DNA of 64,000 nucleotides from Humulus lupulus (lineage: Eukaryota > Streptophyta > Magnoliopsida > Rosales > Cannabaceae), in NCBI RefSeq assembly GCF_963169125.1, contig NC_084795.1, forward strand, positions 256,923,042 to 256,987,041, given 5' to 3'. The position numbers were made by a program, and so were the translations under genes. Below the pieces are notes generated by a model. It made no database searches, was not told where the DNA came from, and saw only the letters and a list, made by a program, of their open reading frames with translations. Of this stretch, positions 23,091-35,561 are shown piece by piece (within the stretch, counting starts at the first letter, position 1; the number at the start of each line of letters is the position of its first letter).

Positions 23091-23930
23091 ATGGATGAAT
23101 CTTCATCAATTTTGACTTTGAAATTTATGACTCAAGATCTTTTTAGATTTGATGGAAATAATTTTTTGCGTTGACAAGAAAAAATTAGGTTTGCTCTCAC
23201 TACGTTCAAGGTGAATTATATTTTGGAGAAGGATTTGAAAGCCCTTGATCCCCCAAAGGAGAACGATACTCATGAGGTCATCAAAGAAAGGAAGAAACGT
23301 GAAGAATATGAGTTCATATGTCGAGGACACATCCTAAACGTCTTCTACACCAATAAAAAGTATGCCAAAGAGATATGGGAGGCCTTGATAAACAAATACA
23401 AATCCAAGGAAGAAGGTACAAAAAGATTCATATCACTTAATACATGGAATTTAAGTTTATTGATGATAAGCCCCTTCTTTCCCAAATTTGTAAGTTACAG
23501 ATCATTGTGAATAATCTCTCCACCTTTAAGATTGTGTTTCCAGAGAAATTTCTTGTTGGTGCCATAATAGCCAAGTTACCTCCATTTTGGAGAGGTTATA
23601 GGAAGAAAATTCTTCACAAGAATGAGAAGATATTTTTTTGAAGAGATTCTTAAGGACCTAAGAATTGAGGAGGAGTCCTGTTCTAGGGATAAACATATGG
23701 ATGAGCTACTGGTGGGACCTCCAAAGCCAATGTAATGGCCAAACCTCCTAATAATATAGGAAAAGGGCATAAGAAGCCTTATGCCAAGAGTGACAAACCC
23801 TTGAAACCTAGAAAGAATGAAGGACAACTCAAGAGCTCTAAAGGGCTTTTCTTTGTGTGTGGCAAGAGTGGTCATTTTGCAAGGGATTGTAAGTTCAAAA
23901 AGAGCCACAATAATTGCCAAAAGTGAATTC
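23091..23930 (+). pseudogene. Ty1/copia gag, element F
   Basis: The ATG at 23091 opens MDESSSILTLKFMTQDLF. A TGA stop lies where tryptophan is usual, then KVNYILEKDLKALDPPKEN, EIWEALINKYKSKEEG and, after a frameshift near 23440, MEFKFIDDKPLLSQ and LPPFWRGYRKK. Near 23640-23700 the frame is broken again. It ends with a zinc knuckle FFVCGKSGHFARDC whose first cysteine has become phenylalanine. The order and motifs are those of plant copia gag. Confidence 0.85.
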
Positions 23931-24255
23931 AATTTAAGAAGACTTAGTGGCTACACTAAGTGAGGTCAATGCCATTAATTAGAAAATACAAGGGTGGTGG
24001 TATAATACTTGTGCCACCATCCAAGTCACTTATGATAGGTCTCTCTTTAAGTCCTTTAAGAACACAAGTGATGGACATACAATTCAAATAGGCAATGAGA
24101 ATAGGTCCAAGGATTTAGGCATGGGTAAAATTGATCCCTTTTTCATTTTAGGGAAGAAGGCTCTACTTACTAATGTTTTCTATGTACAGGACATGACTAG
24201 AAACCTTGTGAGTGAAGACTTGCTCAGTGAATCGGGCATCAAGATGGTGCTTCAT
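23931..24255 (+). pseudogene. copia F protease and start of pre-integrase region
   Basis: The protease segment reads WWYNTCATIQVTYDRSLF. The catalytic D-S/T-G of copia proteases is replaced by N-T-C, so the site is lost. It is followed by LLTNVFYVQDMTRNLVS and SESGIKMVL. It is cut at 24255 by a solo LTR and goes on at 26547. Confidence 0.8.
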
Positions 24256-26541
24256 TGTGACGCCCTACTACCTTAGAGCCGTTACTAAGTGAGTTTAAAA
24301 CAGAAATTGTGCATTTAATTGACTCAAAGTGGTTTCTAAAACCAAAAGTGTGATTAAACCAGAGTTTAAGGCTGTATTCTTTTAAAATGGTCAACTTCAT
24401 TGAAAACGTTAAATATAAAACATCTGGGATCCCAAAATAAGGTTTACAAAATGTTTACAACACCAAAATAGATTTACACTTGATCAGCTATCAAAAGAAT
24501 GGTTAAATACAACCATATACAAAATGCCCCCAACCAAAGCAGTCGGGCAGGCCGAACATGTACGCGCCGCCCCCACGCTCTCCATACTCATGGCCGGTTG
24601 ACTGACTCCTTGCTTTTACCTGCCACACGGAGCACCCGTGAGCCGAAGCCCAGCAAGAAAACCCAAATAACACATAACATATGCAAAACAAATAGCTGGC
24701 AATAATTCACTGACACATAGGAAAACCATCATAATAAACAAGTACGGCCATGCCGCTCCCAAGGCCTTACCAAAGCCTGGAGTTTCAGTTCTCACCGCGA
24801 GGATAACTCATGTATCCCTTGGGTCCCACCCTGAATATAAGCATCCCATGTGCTGTGTGTTACTTTCAGCCCACGCCCGCCCCGGCCTATGCCGTACCCG
24901 GCCTCTGCCGTTCGTTTCATCATAATCACACATATAGTACATTCAAAATAAACATTCACACACATCACGGTTCATTTAAGGTTAAGCATTTGCACGTAAT
25001 ACAATCCGGGGCCACGCCCTACAATCACACAGTGGGGCCATGCCCTAAACTCGGGTGTTACGGTTTTCTTACCTGTATCCCGTGCTTTCCAAAGTACCAC
25101 GGTCACGAGCACGGTCCACAAGCACGAGCCTCTCCCAAAATCCTAGTCACGACACACAAAAGACACTTTTAACAACCTTAAATGAGCTTCCAGGCCAAGT
25201 TCTAGTACTCGGAACGTTGAAATTCACCAAACATGGTAAAAGGCTCAACCCCGAGCACCCTAGGTTAAATTCCCAAGCCTAAAATCCTAAAATCCCAAAA
25301 TCCCTTAAGCGCCGCGGCATAGGCCACCCATGCCGCGGCATGGCCCCCAAACAGAACCCTCAAAGGCCCAAAAACAGGTAAGGGCCGCGGCATTGCTTGG
25401 GCCATGCCGTGGCCCGCCCTTCTCCATCAGCATACCACTTCTTCGAAGGGCCGCGGCTCACCAAGAACCATGCCGCGGCTCGACCCTTCGAACCCAGAAA
25501 AACCCACCATTTTACTCTCTAATCCTCACCTTAAACAATCCCAAACACATATCTCAACCACAAAACTCCATTCCAAACTTTACATGAACAATCTAACACC
25601 CTATAAACACTAGAATCAATTCAAAACATCAACACACCCAAGATCCACTCCTATGATTTCAAATTTCAGCAACTAACCCCAAAACCCCACAATGTTTAGC
25701 TTAGGCATTTAAATTCCTTAAATCAAAACAAAAATCCATACTTAGATATGTATAAAACCTTTACCTCAAATGAAGAATCCACACAAGTCCTTGATCCCCT
25801 CCTAGACTCCCACTTCTCCTTCTCTTCTTCTTCTTCTTCTTCTTGCTTGCCCTAGCCTTTCTCTCCTCTTCTTTTCCTTCTCTTCTAATTTTATCAAGAC
25901 ACTCAAATGCCCAATACTCCAAACCGTGCCCCCCCTATATCCCAGCTGCCTTTTGTCTATTACCCTTGCCAAAAGACCATTTTACCCCTTCTTAATAATC
26001 CTTCCTAACTAAACCTTCAAGGGCACTTAAGTCTTTACACTTCTATTTCAATTCTATCACTTTCCATCTTAAAACTTGTTACCCACCACAGTTACAAATG
26101 GTTACCCAAGTTACCCAATAACCAATAACCAACCACTCATTCTCAACTCAACTTATAAGATTCCCAAAGTACCCCTAGGCTTTACCTGAGCCGGGTACAA
26201 CATCCCGTTGTGACTTTTAGACTAAATGGCTCACTAGGACCGTCTCGATGCGTGCATCCTGATAAAAACATCGCACTCACATGGCACCATTCACATAGTA
26301 CAATTATCACAGATATGCCCAAACATGGCCAGATTACAATCATGCTCATTCTAAGACAATCAGGTCTACATGCATACTAATTCACATAGTCGTGCATCTC
26401 AATTAATTAACTAATCACATAACATGCAATAAATCATAATCATGCATTAAGCTCATTAAAGTCACACACAAAATCCCATCATGCCCTCCAGGCACACTTC
26501 CCCAGGCCCTTAAGCCTAAACACTGAATTTGGGTCGTTACA
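24256..26541 (-). repeat. solo LTR of a Tekay-type element (2,286 bp)
   Basis: It starts TGTGACGCCC and ends GTCGTTACA, with TSD ttcat on both sides (24251-24255 and 26542-26546). The order of blocks (AGCACCCGTGAGCC near 24630, splice-donor-like region near 25065, GCCGCGGC-rich block at 25310-25490) shows minus orientation. No internal region exists, so it arose by LTR-LTR recombination. The open frames inside (for example 24810-25172) are chance frames in GC-rich sequence. Confidence 0.9.
25310..25490. repeat. GCCGCGGC-rich palindromic block in the solo LTR
   Basis: At least five copies of GCCGCGG, four of them as the full 8-bp palindrome or nearly so, spaced 20-60 bp apart and often flanked by CATGCC or GGGCC. 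Confidence 0.8.
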
Positions 26542-26546
26542 TTCAT

Positions 26547-26897
26547 CAAGATGGTGCTTGAATCAAGGGGGAATTTTTTTGGGGGAAGGGTATGATTGTG
26601 ATGGTATGTATTAACTTTGTACTTCAATTGATTTTGTGAACACCAATAAAGCTTCTACTTCTTCGTATATGCTTGACTCATATTCTGTTACTCTATGACA
26701 TAATAGACTTGCACAAATAGGTTATAAATCTATAAAAAGCACAATTAAATGTGGATTGATTCATCGTTATATTGTTGATCATGATAAATGTAAACTATGT
26801 ATAAAATCAAAATTGGTTAAGAAACTTTTTCCTAGTGTTGATAGAAATTCTAACTTTCTAGATTTGATACATAATAATTTATATGAACTAAATTGTA
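26547..26897 (+). pseudogene. copia F pre-integrase and integrase start
   Basis: It continues the F frame after the solo LTR. RHNRLAQIGYKSIKSTI is the pre-integrase domain, with LWHxRLGH altered. Then come CKLCIKSKLVKKLFP (zinc-binding cysteines) and FLDLIHNNLYELN, the start of the integrase core. It is cut at 26897 by the LTR of element E. Confidence 0.75.
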
Positions 26898-28804
26898 TGT
26901 GTTAAGGTTTATGCCCTAAGAGCATGTGTAATGATATTTTATTTACTCGAAGTTAATAAAAGTACATATTTTTATATTTGACCATCTAGATTATTATTAG
27001 AATAATTAATATATATTAGAAAATCCCATGTATATTTATGAAAGTAAGATCTTGTATGAGTATGAGAGGATTAAGATCATAGATAATGAATAAAATAGTC
27101 AACAACATATTAAAGTACAAAATCTTTAATTAATGGTTGCTAGTACGATTTACTAAGCATTAATAAATTTATGTGATCTAGATTCTGATTGCTAATGTGG
27201 ATAGACATCGTAGTGAATGTATTTTATATAATTAGATTATATATGATAGGACCGATGTGAATTAATTTCTTCTTAAATGTACTGTTTTCCATAAAGAGTT
27301 AATTCACATCAACACGATGTTCATCTGTGTGATCAGTCTGAATCCTAAGTAGTCATGAACTCTTGTTCATGTCTGTTGATTCTTTTGATTTACTTGTTAA
27401 GGTCTCTTAATATAATGAGGCTAATGACTTTTATTTAAGAGATTCAATAGCATGAATTGCTGGGAACATGATCTTACAAGATTTGAAATCCAAGCTTTCC
27501 TAATAGATCGAATATTGGTTCCCTTAAATGTTAATTCTTGAACTGAATAATTATTGAGCTCAACTCTAATTGACGAACAAATAATTGGAGGACATAACTA
27601 CATGAATTGATTATATCAAAGGATTGCACGAGATAATTGTGTAAATATAATTCTATAATTACTAATAGTGCAATTTCATATTTATAGTGGAGTAATAATG
27701 AAATTGATAAATAAAAATATTTAATTAAAGAGTTTAATTAATAATTTGGTTTGTTAAAACTTAGTAGTATAAGTCCATGGTTCCTATGTCACCTCTATTC
27801 AACATAGTCTAGGGTGTGAATGTTATTGACAAAATAAATGAGAAATGACTAAATTGCATAAGAATTAATTTTCTAGGACAGAAAATATAATTATGTTTAA
27901 TTAAATTATTATGAATTAATTAGTTATTTTGACTAATATATTTTATTTGAAAACTATATAATAGTTAAAAAATATATATTAATTAGTTTTGAATTTATTA
28001 ATATTGAGAAAAATATTGTGTTATTATAAAATAATAAATATAGGCTTTATAAGATAATGCTAATTTTGAATTAACTGATATTTATGAGCATTTTAAATAA
28101 TATATATTAGTTTAAATAAATAAATATTTTGTCTTAATTATTTGAATAAATAAATGAGTAAAAAATTTAGGGAGCACCATGTGGTGTTACATGCCAGTCA
28201 CTTTGCTTGCACAGTGACTAGTGCAAGCGTAGAACTTGACCTGATTTTGAATCGTTCAATTGTCAGTTACAATTTGAAAATTTTATTTATTTATTTGGTA
28301 TTTTGATTTGATTAAAATCTTAATTAAATAAATAAAACCCAACCCTCATTAAATTAGACATAGACTATATATGTATTTTTTTCTAGATTATCTGAGAAAA
28401 AAATGTTCTCATAAACCTAAAAATTATTGATACACTTTTCTCAAGAAAAAAGCCTTGTCTTCTCTAAAAACCCTAGATCCCATGTGTTGATCAAATCTAT
28501 AGTCAAAATTTTTTTCCTATACATTCTACATGGCCCCACATGCCCTAGTGTATTGAGGATTGACTTGGAAGAGCGTGGTGTGGAACTCAGTGTCTGCCTG
28601 CGTGGATTGGATATTCGTTATTATATACTAATAGTGAGGACACTTGATAGGCTACAAGGGGTAATATGTTTGGATATTTCATTTTTGTTCATGATTTAAT
28701 GTATATACATACATATTGATCTTGGCTCAGTATCAAAATATGATATATTTTTTTTGCAATACACTTTTCTCTGCACACTCTGATTTACACATATAATACC
28801 AACA
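26898..28804 (+). repeat. 5' LTR of copia element E (about 1,907 bp)
   Basis: It begins TGTGTTAAGGTTTATGCCCT, closely like the copia solo LTR at 32342 (TGTTGGGGTTTTATGCCCT), and ends ...ATACCAACA next to a primer site. It lies in the integrase gene of copia F. The internal region is cut off after 54 bp by the LTR of element C. Confidence 0.75.
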
Positions 28805-28806
28805 AT

Positions 28807-28818
28807 TGGTACCAGAAT
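28807..28818 (+). other. primer binding site of copia element E
   Basis: TGGTACCAGAAT, two bases after the LTR end; a variant of the initiator tRNA-Met site. Confidence 0.7.
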
Positions 28819-28858
28819 TGTCTATATATATGTATACATCAAATGAATATGTGGGTTT

Positions 28859-31116
28859 TGTAATGCTCTAGTTAGCCAAAACTGTTACACTGTTTGTGTA
28901 AAATGGTGTTTAACTCGCTAAGTGAGTCATTTGGACTTAAATGTGTAATTAATACTAAAGTGAGGATAGGTAATAAAAATGTTGATCAACGAAGTGATCA
29001 TTTTTCATTAAAAGTGTTTAGTTTATACATGGATCCTAAAAAGTGGTTACAGACTGATAAAAGACAACTAAAATACACACTATCCGTCCTAGGCGGCAAA
29101 ATAGAGTTCGACCCTAGTTTGTCCCAAGCTATCTCGGCTGTGGCGGTCAAGTAGGCTGCATATGTACACACCGCCCCTGAAGCTCTCCAACTCATGGCTA
29201 GTCTAGCTTACCCTTGCCCTTACCTGAACCAGAAAGCACCCGTGAGCCAAGGCTTAACAAGAAAACTTAAATCAACAGATTCAATATGTAACAAAATATA
29301 AACAACAAGCTTAGCAGCCACAGTCTGCTCAAACAAACACATAATACAATTCAACAATCAATGAGTTAAACAAGTGCAATGGGCACTTCTGAGTATTTAG
29401 GTGACGTTCCAGCCCGATTCTCTTAGGCCGAGCTCTCAGATCTTACTGCTGACCCTAACTCTCTTAGGATAAGCTGCGTTTTGCACTCTTGATGTCGGCT
29501 CCAGCACCCTATGTCGGGCTTACAGATTAGATATAATAAAACATATAGATTGCAGAATACACAATCAGATGCAACATATACAAGTATGCCTAATTTAATA
29601 ATCACATTTATAACCACATTCATATTTATTAATAGGGGTCCAAGCCCCGATTACAACTCGGGTGCAGTTTTCTTATCTCAAATCCCAAGTGGATAGTGTA
29701 TGGAAATTCCGAGCACGATCCCTATTCCCGAGCCCTAGCGGTATAACCTAGTCACAAGGCAATAACATTAATCATCAAGATCAAAATTATTTAAAATCTT
29801 TGAAATTACGTACTAGCCTTCAGGACCTCGAATTCGACTAAACCGGGTAGTAGAATCCTTCCCGAGCCTTTAGATTTGCGTTCCCGAGCTTAAAAACCCT
29901 ATTTGGCCAAAAATTCCCTATTTGAGCATTGGCGCTCCTCAAAAGTGTCTTGGCCCTCTACATGTCAGAGAGCCTCCCAAGTCCATTTCCTAGTCACACG
30001 TCGCTGTGCAACCCACCCAACGCGCATGGCGCTAAGGCTGTTCAGCGAACACCCTAGACCTCTGAGTTCATGCGTGTCGCGGTGCTCCAAGAACAACGCA
30101 ATGGTGCGACTCTGCAAACTCAAAATTTCCAGTATTTTTGCCCTAAGTCAAATCACCAAAATTCATCCCAAATGTGAACTAAAGCAAGAATTAAACCTCT
30201 ACACCTCAATACTATACTCAGAGTAGTAAAGACATCTGAAAATTTAATCAAAAACCTCCTAAAACTAAGAATTCATAAAGAACTTTTAAAATCTCACAAC
30301 CTAAAACTCCATATTACCTCTGGTTGAATCATTCCTAGCTGCTCCCTTAAGTTAAGAAGCCCCCAACTCCACTGAGCTTCAATTTCCCCAATAATCCTTG
30401 CCCCAAAATTCAAAGATTCAGTGCAAACTAGAGTGAGAGAGAGCAAACGAGGGAAAGAGAGAGAGAGAGAGAGACTGAGTTTGTTTTGTGTATTCTGATT
30501 GTTTCTCAAGGATTCCTAAGCTTCTAAGTGGCTAAGGCAGTCCAAGGCTAGGGAAAATGCAAAATTTTCCCTTGCCTTAACCTAGGCTCTCTAACGCCCC
30601 TAAGGGCTAAGTCGTCTTTGTACCCCATTTCCCGCTAATCCTCAAGTAGCCCTAAAAATTCCCAATTAATCGTGACATACTCAAATAATCACGAAATAAC
30701 TACCCATCACTCGATAAATCCTGACTACGCACTAAGTTTTCCAAAAATACCCCTAGGCTCACCCCGAGCCGAGTATTTGATCCCGTTGCGACTTTTTCGC
30801 TAACTCGCCCACTAGGATCGCCTCTGGCCACACATCTCAAATATGTCCCCATAACACTGTGGTCTCACTTATAAAGCATATATAATACAAATATACCATA
30901 ACGGGTCAAAAATTATAAATATGCCCTAATTAACAAAACATGCCCACATGCATATTTATTACACACAAACATGCATAAATACTCATATCACCATATAAAT
31001 CATATATGCCACATAATCATACATATATTCAATGAATTTCACATATAACTCTAATTATGCCCTCCTGACACAGTGATCAAGGCGCTAAGCCTTATTAGCG
31101 AATTTGAGACATTACA
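28859..31116 (-). repeat. 3' LTR of Tekay-type element C (2,258 bp)
   Basis: It begins TGTAATGCTC and ends GACATTACA, followed on the right by a PPT in the minus sense (actatcccctcctt). It is clearly similar to, but well diverged from, 53898-56111. A (GA)n tract lies at 30459-30472. Confidence 0.9.
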
Positions 31117-32341
31117 ACTATCCCCTCCTTTTCAAAATTTCATCCTCGAAATTTCTTCAAACATCTCGGGATACAGGTTCCACAAATCTGACTCTAACCT
31201 CGAAGTTAAGTGCTTTACCTTAATATTTCTTTGTAACACCCTCTCTAAAGTGACAGTCTTATTCCATAAGACTTTATCTCTTTTATCCGGGCTTTCCATT
31301 GGCTTTTCCATACACAATAAGTCTTACGAAAATCCCAGAGTCTCTTCACCTAATCATGGGTAGTACTCAACACCTATTTCCTTAGCATTGGCACCAGTAA
31401 CACCTTATGAGCCTCTACCCATCCTGGGGTAAGGCTACGCTGTAAGCCCTTTGCCTAATCCTAGTTAGGATCTCAAAAGATTAACAAACCTATAGTCAAA
31501 TCTCCTCTTTGTTTCCAAATTACCTTATCTTTTAATTAACAATACTCGGAGAGGTACAAGGTCTCCTTATCCTGTATTCCCACGTACCCATATATAAATT
31601 TGAGAACTCTTAGGTCTATTCAATAAAGCAGAAACTCCTGCTCTAACAACCCTTAATAACTTTATTGGCCATCTGGACCGAGTCCGAACTAGAATACTTC
31701 CTGTCTCTCATTTCATCCCCCGGAATGGGTAATGCTAATTTCCCATCTCACAATATCTTATCTAGAGTCACTCTGGCCATTGACCAGTATTCACCAGCGT
31801 GAAAATCTAATCAAGTGACCGTATTTGCCTCAATGTCATGGAAATTTACATATTCGAAATAAAATGCTTAAAGTTTGAGTTTTTCCTTCAGGTTGTCAGT
31901 CTGTCTGAAGGTAACTAATAATAAAAAATCCCACTATTATACTTATCGTCCTCTATGAACATTTCCATAACTTGGAAAATAAATAATGGGTTTTAAGTCA
32001 ACTCTATCAACTCTGGTGCCCCGCGGAAATGTACGGTCTCCTTCGCACATACTGATTCTTATGATAACTCTCTCACACAAGAAAAAAGTGTGCTAACTTA
32101 ATATGTCAAGTCATAGCTTCTCATACCCAATCATCTTGCCCGCATTCTAAGGTGATCCACCCATACGATCCATAATTATATCCCTTCATAATAACTCTGG
32201 GATGCCTTAGAGTCACAATATCCTCTCTGTCTTCTAATATTCATCTCCCACTTACTGAAAGGTTAGGTCGTCAGCCCCAAGGTATACAAATTTTAGGTCT
32301 TAATACACATTTAAAATTCCTAGCTACAACAAGCATAAGGG
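31117..32341 (-). pseudogene. integrase end and chromodomain of element C
   Basis: Strongly decayed. The clearest part is 31132-31317 on the minus strand: KRDKVLWNKTVTLERVL and RLESDLWNLYPEMFEEI, the chromodomain end equivalent to the last part of B. Further right, only scattered similarity to the integrase of B remains. It is interrupted at 32341 by a copia-type solo LTR; the integrase goes on at 43808. Confidence 0.75.
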
Positions 32342-32548
32342 TGTTGGGGTTTTATGCCCTAATTAAAACCCAATTTCTTTGTAATCTCATTTATTATCAA
32401 TAAAATAATATAAATCATTTTTCGACTTGGTCAATCACTTTGCTCACATGCTTTATTTTCATGATTATTTTTTTAATATAAACTTCTATTAAATCCTGAG
32501 CATATAGTTGATCGTATTTATAGTAACGTAATCACAATGGAATAAAAA
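32342..32548 (+). repeat. copia-type solo LTR, left part
   Basis: It begins TGTTGGGGTTTTATGCCCT. It is split by element B after 207 bp and continues at 42154. Together the parts make about 1.86 kb. Confidence 0.75.
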
Positions 32549-34868
32549 TGTAACGCTCTGGCTACCCCAGAACAGTTACGGTGAACGGTGGACCGGAAAT
32601 TTGACTCATTGCCTGAGTCCTTTGGTCAAAAACGTGCTCTAAGTATGATTAACAGGTTAAGGTACAAAACCAATAAAAAGGAAATGGAGATTTTATTACA
32701 AACTGCTCTGCAGAGCTAAACAAAACATTTACAAGTGGTTCTCAGTACAAAATGGTCACTATAGTTGTAAAGTTACAGTTCCGCCGACCTAAGCGGCAAA
32801 AATAGGGTAAACCCCCTAGTTCCTCTGAGAACACCTTGGCCGTGGTGGTCAAGCGGCCGCATATGTACACAACACCACATCAGCTCCCCACTCAAGGCTA
32901 GGTGAGCTTTTCTTTCCCTTTACCTGCACCACATAGCACCCATGAGCCAGAGCCCAGCAAGAAAACATAACATTCCTCATAAACATTATCACATGATTAT
33001 CATTATAATCATACTGAACATAAAGCTTTCAACAAGCAAATGAACATCACATGATTTAAGCGGGAGAGTGGCTGTTAGGTAAGCCACTAGCCTCCAAGCT
33101 CTCTTTTCTAGCGAGAGAGTGGCTGATAGGAAAGCCACTAGCCTTCAAGCTCTGTTTTCTAGCAAGAGAGTGGCTGATAGGTAAGCCAATAGCCTTCAAG
33201 CTCTGTTTTCTAGCAAGAGAGTGGCTGACAGGTAAGCCACTAGTCTTCAAGCTCTGTTTTGTAGCGAGAGAGTGGCTGATAGGTAAGCCACTAGCCTCCA
33301 GGCTCTGTTTGTTCATCGACCCTCAGGGTCGGTCAGGCATTAATGCTCCTTGAGTCATTCAATGCTAATGGTCGATTATATCTAATCTCTATTGGCTTGC
33401 GTGTTTCACGCTAAGGCCGTTCTGACAAGTAAGTCAGCGCTTCCTGACCTGTGTCCAGTAACACTGTCGAGCCTGACAAGTAAGTCACAGCCTCATAGCT
33501 GATACTAACACTTTTGTCGATTCTGTATCCAATCCATGTCCATATTTATACAATCAACATGCCTCACAAATATCCATGCATGTCACACTTTGGGTGCAGT
33601 TTTCTTACCTTTGATTCGAGCTAGAATGAGCAAAAGAACAACCTTTGAGAACAGTTTAGCTTTTAGTCCTTTAGCGGTTACCTAATCACAACACATTTGG
33701 GATACCATTAATAATCAAGATAATCAAGGGTCTCAAACCATAATCTAACCTCCAAGAGATCAATCCAAGCTAATCCAAGTACCAAGGACACTCCCGAGGC
33801 CTAAAACTAGGTTTCCGGGGTCAAAACGAGCAAACGGGGCAAAAACAGGGCAAGGGCTGCGACCCTAGCACCTTGGGCCGCGGCCCCCAGGGCGCCCTTT
33901 ATCAAGGGCCGCGGCACCCAACAGGCACAAGGCCTCCACCTGCTTCTTCAAAGAAGGGTCGCGGCGCCTCAAGAACAGGGCCGCGGTGCTCCACCCTGGG
34001 CCATTCCCAACCGCGTTTCTAACACTCCAAAGCCTCCAAAATCATCCCTAAACATTCCCCAATCATCAAAACAAAGTTCCCAAGCTTCCCCATGCATCAA
34101 AACTCTCAAAACTCAAGGCTCGAACGAACCGAAAACTCAACATTTCACAAAATCAATTCAAAGCTTAGAAACTCGGAAAAACTCAAAACTTAAACTTCTA
34201 TTACCTTCAATTGGGTTGTTTTCCGTCGAATCCTTCTATTAAGAAGCTTCTAATCTTCCCTAGGATCGCTATGCCTCGATCCTCACTTGATTCCGACTCC
34301 TAGAACTCAAGATTTCGTCAAAAAGGCTTAAACGGTAAAACGAACTTTGAAAAGGGAGAACGGAAGGTTTCCTTATCGTATGTTCTATTTGATAAGCTAC
34401 TTCAACCTTAAGTAACCTCAAATAAAACCTAATGCTCGGGGTCCCGAAAACACCCCCGGGGACATTATAGTCAAAACCTCCGAAATTCCACCCTGATCTC
34501 AAATATTCCTAATTTATCATCAAATGAACATTTCTATTACCCCAAAATTGACCCCATTATGGTAAAACCGCTAATCCACTAAAAATAACTGTCTCATGTT
34601 GCTTAGCTCGAATATATCTCCATAATAATAGAATCTCATTCACAAATCAAGTTATGCACCCAAATACACAAATTATCCTCAACGGGCCAAATTATCATCA
34701 TACCCCTGTAATTGTAAATATGGAGTCATATGCATGCATTTCACATCATATCATAATATAATCAACATATACATGCATTTAATTGATTAATAACATAATT
34801 AAGCAAGTATGGCCCTCGCGGCCTACTATTCATGTCGTTAAACTCATCGGGGAATTCGGGGCATTACA
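32549..34868 (-). repeat. 3' LTR of element B (2,320 bp)
   Basis: TGTAACGCTC...GGGGCATTACA. It contains a five-unit 51-bp tandem repeat (33060-33314) and the 12-bp palindrome GGGCCGCGGCCC (33875-33886). Confidence 0.95.
33060..33314. repeat. 51-bp tandem repeat, five units, in the 3' LTR of B
   Basis: The unit runs gcgagagagtggctgatagg, then taagccactagccttcaagc, then tctgttttcta. The copy in the 5' LTR is 40340-40594. The period is a multiple of three, so the minus strand shows an open frame of 17-residue repeats (SLARKQSLKASGLPISH) that I regard as incidental. Confidence 0.95.
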
Positions 34869-34882
34869 ACTATCCCCTCCTT
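34869..34882 (-). other. polypurine tract of element B
   Basis: The minus strand reads AAGGAGGGGATAGT next to the 3' LTR edge. Confidence 0.9.
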
Positions 34883-34904
34883 ACTGAAATTTCGTCCCCG
34901 AAAT

Positions 34905-35510
34905 TTACCTGAACAGCTCGGGATACTGACTCTGCATATCCGACTCCAGCTCCCAGGTTGCCTCCTCGACCTTGCTGTTCCTCCACAATACCTTAACCAA
35001 AGGTATTGTCTTATTCCTGAGGACCTTGTCCTTTCTATCAAGTATCTGAACTGGCTGCTCCTCAAAGGAGAGATCTGGCTCAAGCTCCAGATCTTCATAA
35101 CTCAGAATATGGCCCACATCAGATATATACTTCCAAAGAGCTGATACATGGAACACATTATGCACGGCAGACAACGCCGGAGGCAAAGCCAATATGTACG
35201 CCACTTGGCCAATCCTCTCCAGGATCTCAAATGGACCTACAAATCTAGGACTCAGCTTGCCTTTTTTCCCAAACCTTCTCACCCCTTTCCATGGTGAGAC
35301 TCTGAGGAAAACATAGTCTCCTACCTGGAACTCCACGTTCCTACGCTTAGGATCTGCGTAGCTCTTCTGCCTACTCTGAGAAGCAAGCATTCTAGCTCTA
35401 ATCTTCTCTATAGCCTCACTGGTCCTCTGAACTGCATCAGGACCTAAGTATCTCCTTTCTCCTGTCTCATCCCAATGGATGGGAGATATGCACTTCCTAC
35501 CATATAGCAT
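34905..35510 (-). CDS. integrase C-terminus and chromodomain, element B
   Basis: 201 codons open from MLYGRKC to ...PELFR and the natural stop at 34907-34905. It is in the same frame as the three upstream segments and follows the third UAG (35562-35564) after a short stop-free stretch. It carries the integrase C-terminal fold (GDYVFLRVSPWKGVRRFGKK) and the chromodomain-like end ILDRKDKVLRNKTIPLVKVL, EEATWELESDM. The listed first ATG is unlikely to be a real start; the segment is the 3' part of pol. Confidence 0.85.
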   Translation of the reverse strand: MLYGRKCISPIHWDETGERRYLGPDAVQRTSEAIEKIRARMLASQSRQKSYADPKRRNVEFQVGDYVFLRVSPWKGVRRFGKKGKLSPRFVGPFEILERIGQVAYILALPPALSAVHNVFHVSALWKYISDVGHILSYEDLELEPDLSFEEQPVQILDRKDKVLRNKTIPLVKVLWRNSKVEEATWELESDMQSQYPELFR

Positions 35511-35561
35511 CTCATAAGGTGCTACTCCAATGGTAGATTGGTAACTGTTGTTGTAGGAGAA

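Noticed and set aside
24499..25613. Several 60-120 codon frames inside 24256-26541
   Set aside because: They overlap in different frames within a solo LTR, have no recognisable domains, and follow the GC-rich block.
33056..33316. Open frame of five 17-residue repeats (SLARKQSLKASGLPISH) on the minus strand, with a sister frame at 40336-40530
   Set aside because: It is fully explained by the 51-bp LTR tandem repeat, whose period is divisible by three. It has no upstream signals, and the frame is broken in the other LTR.
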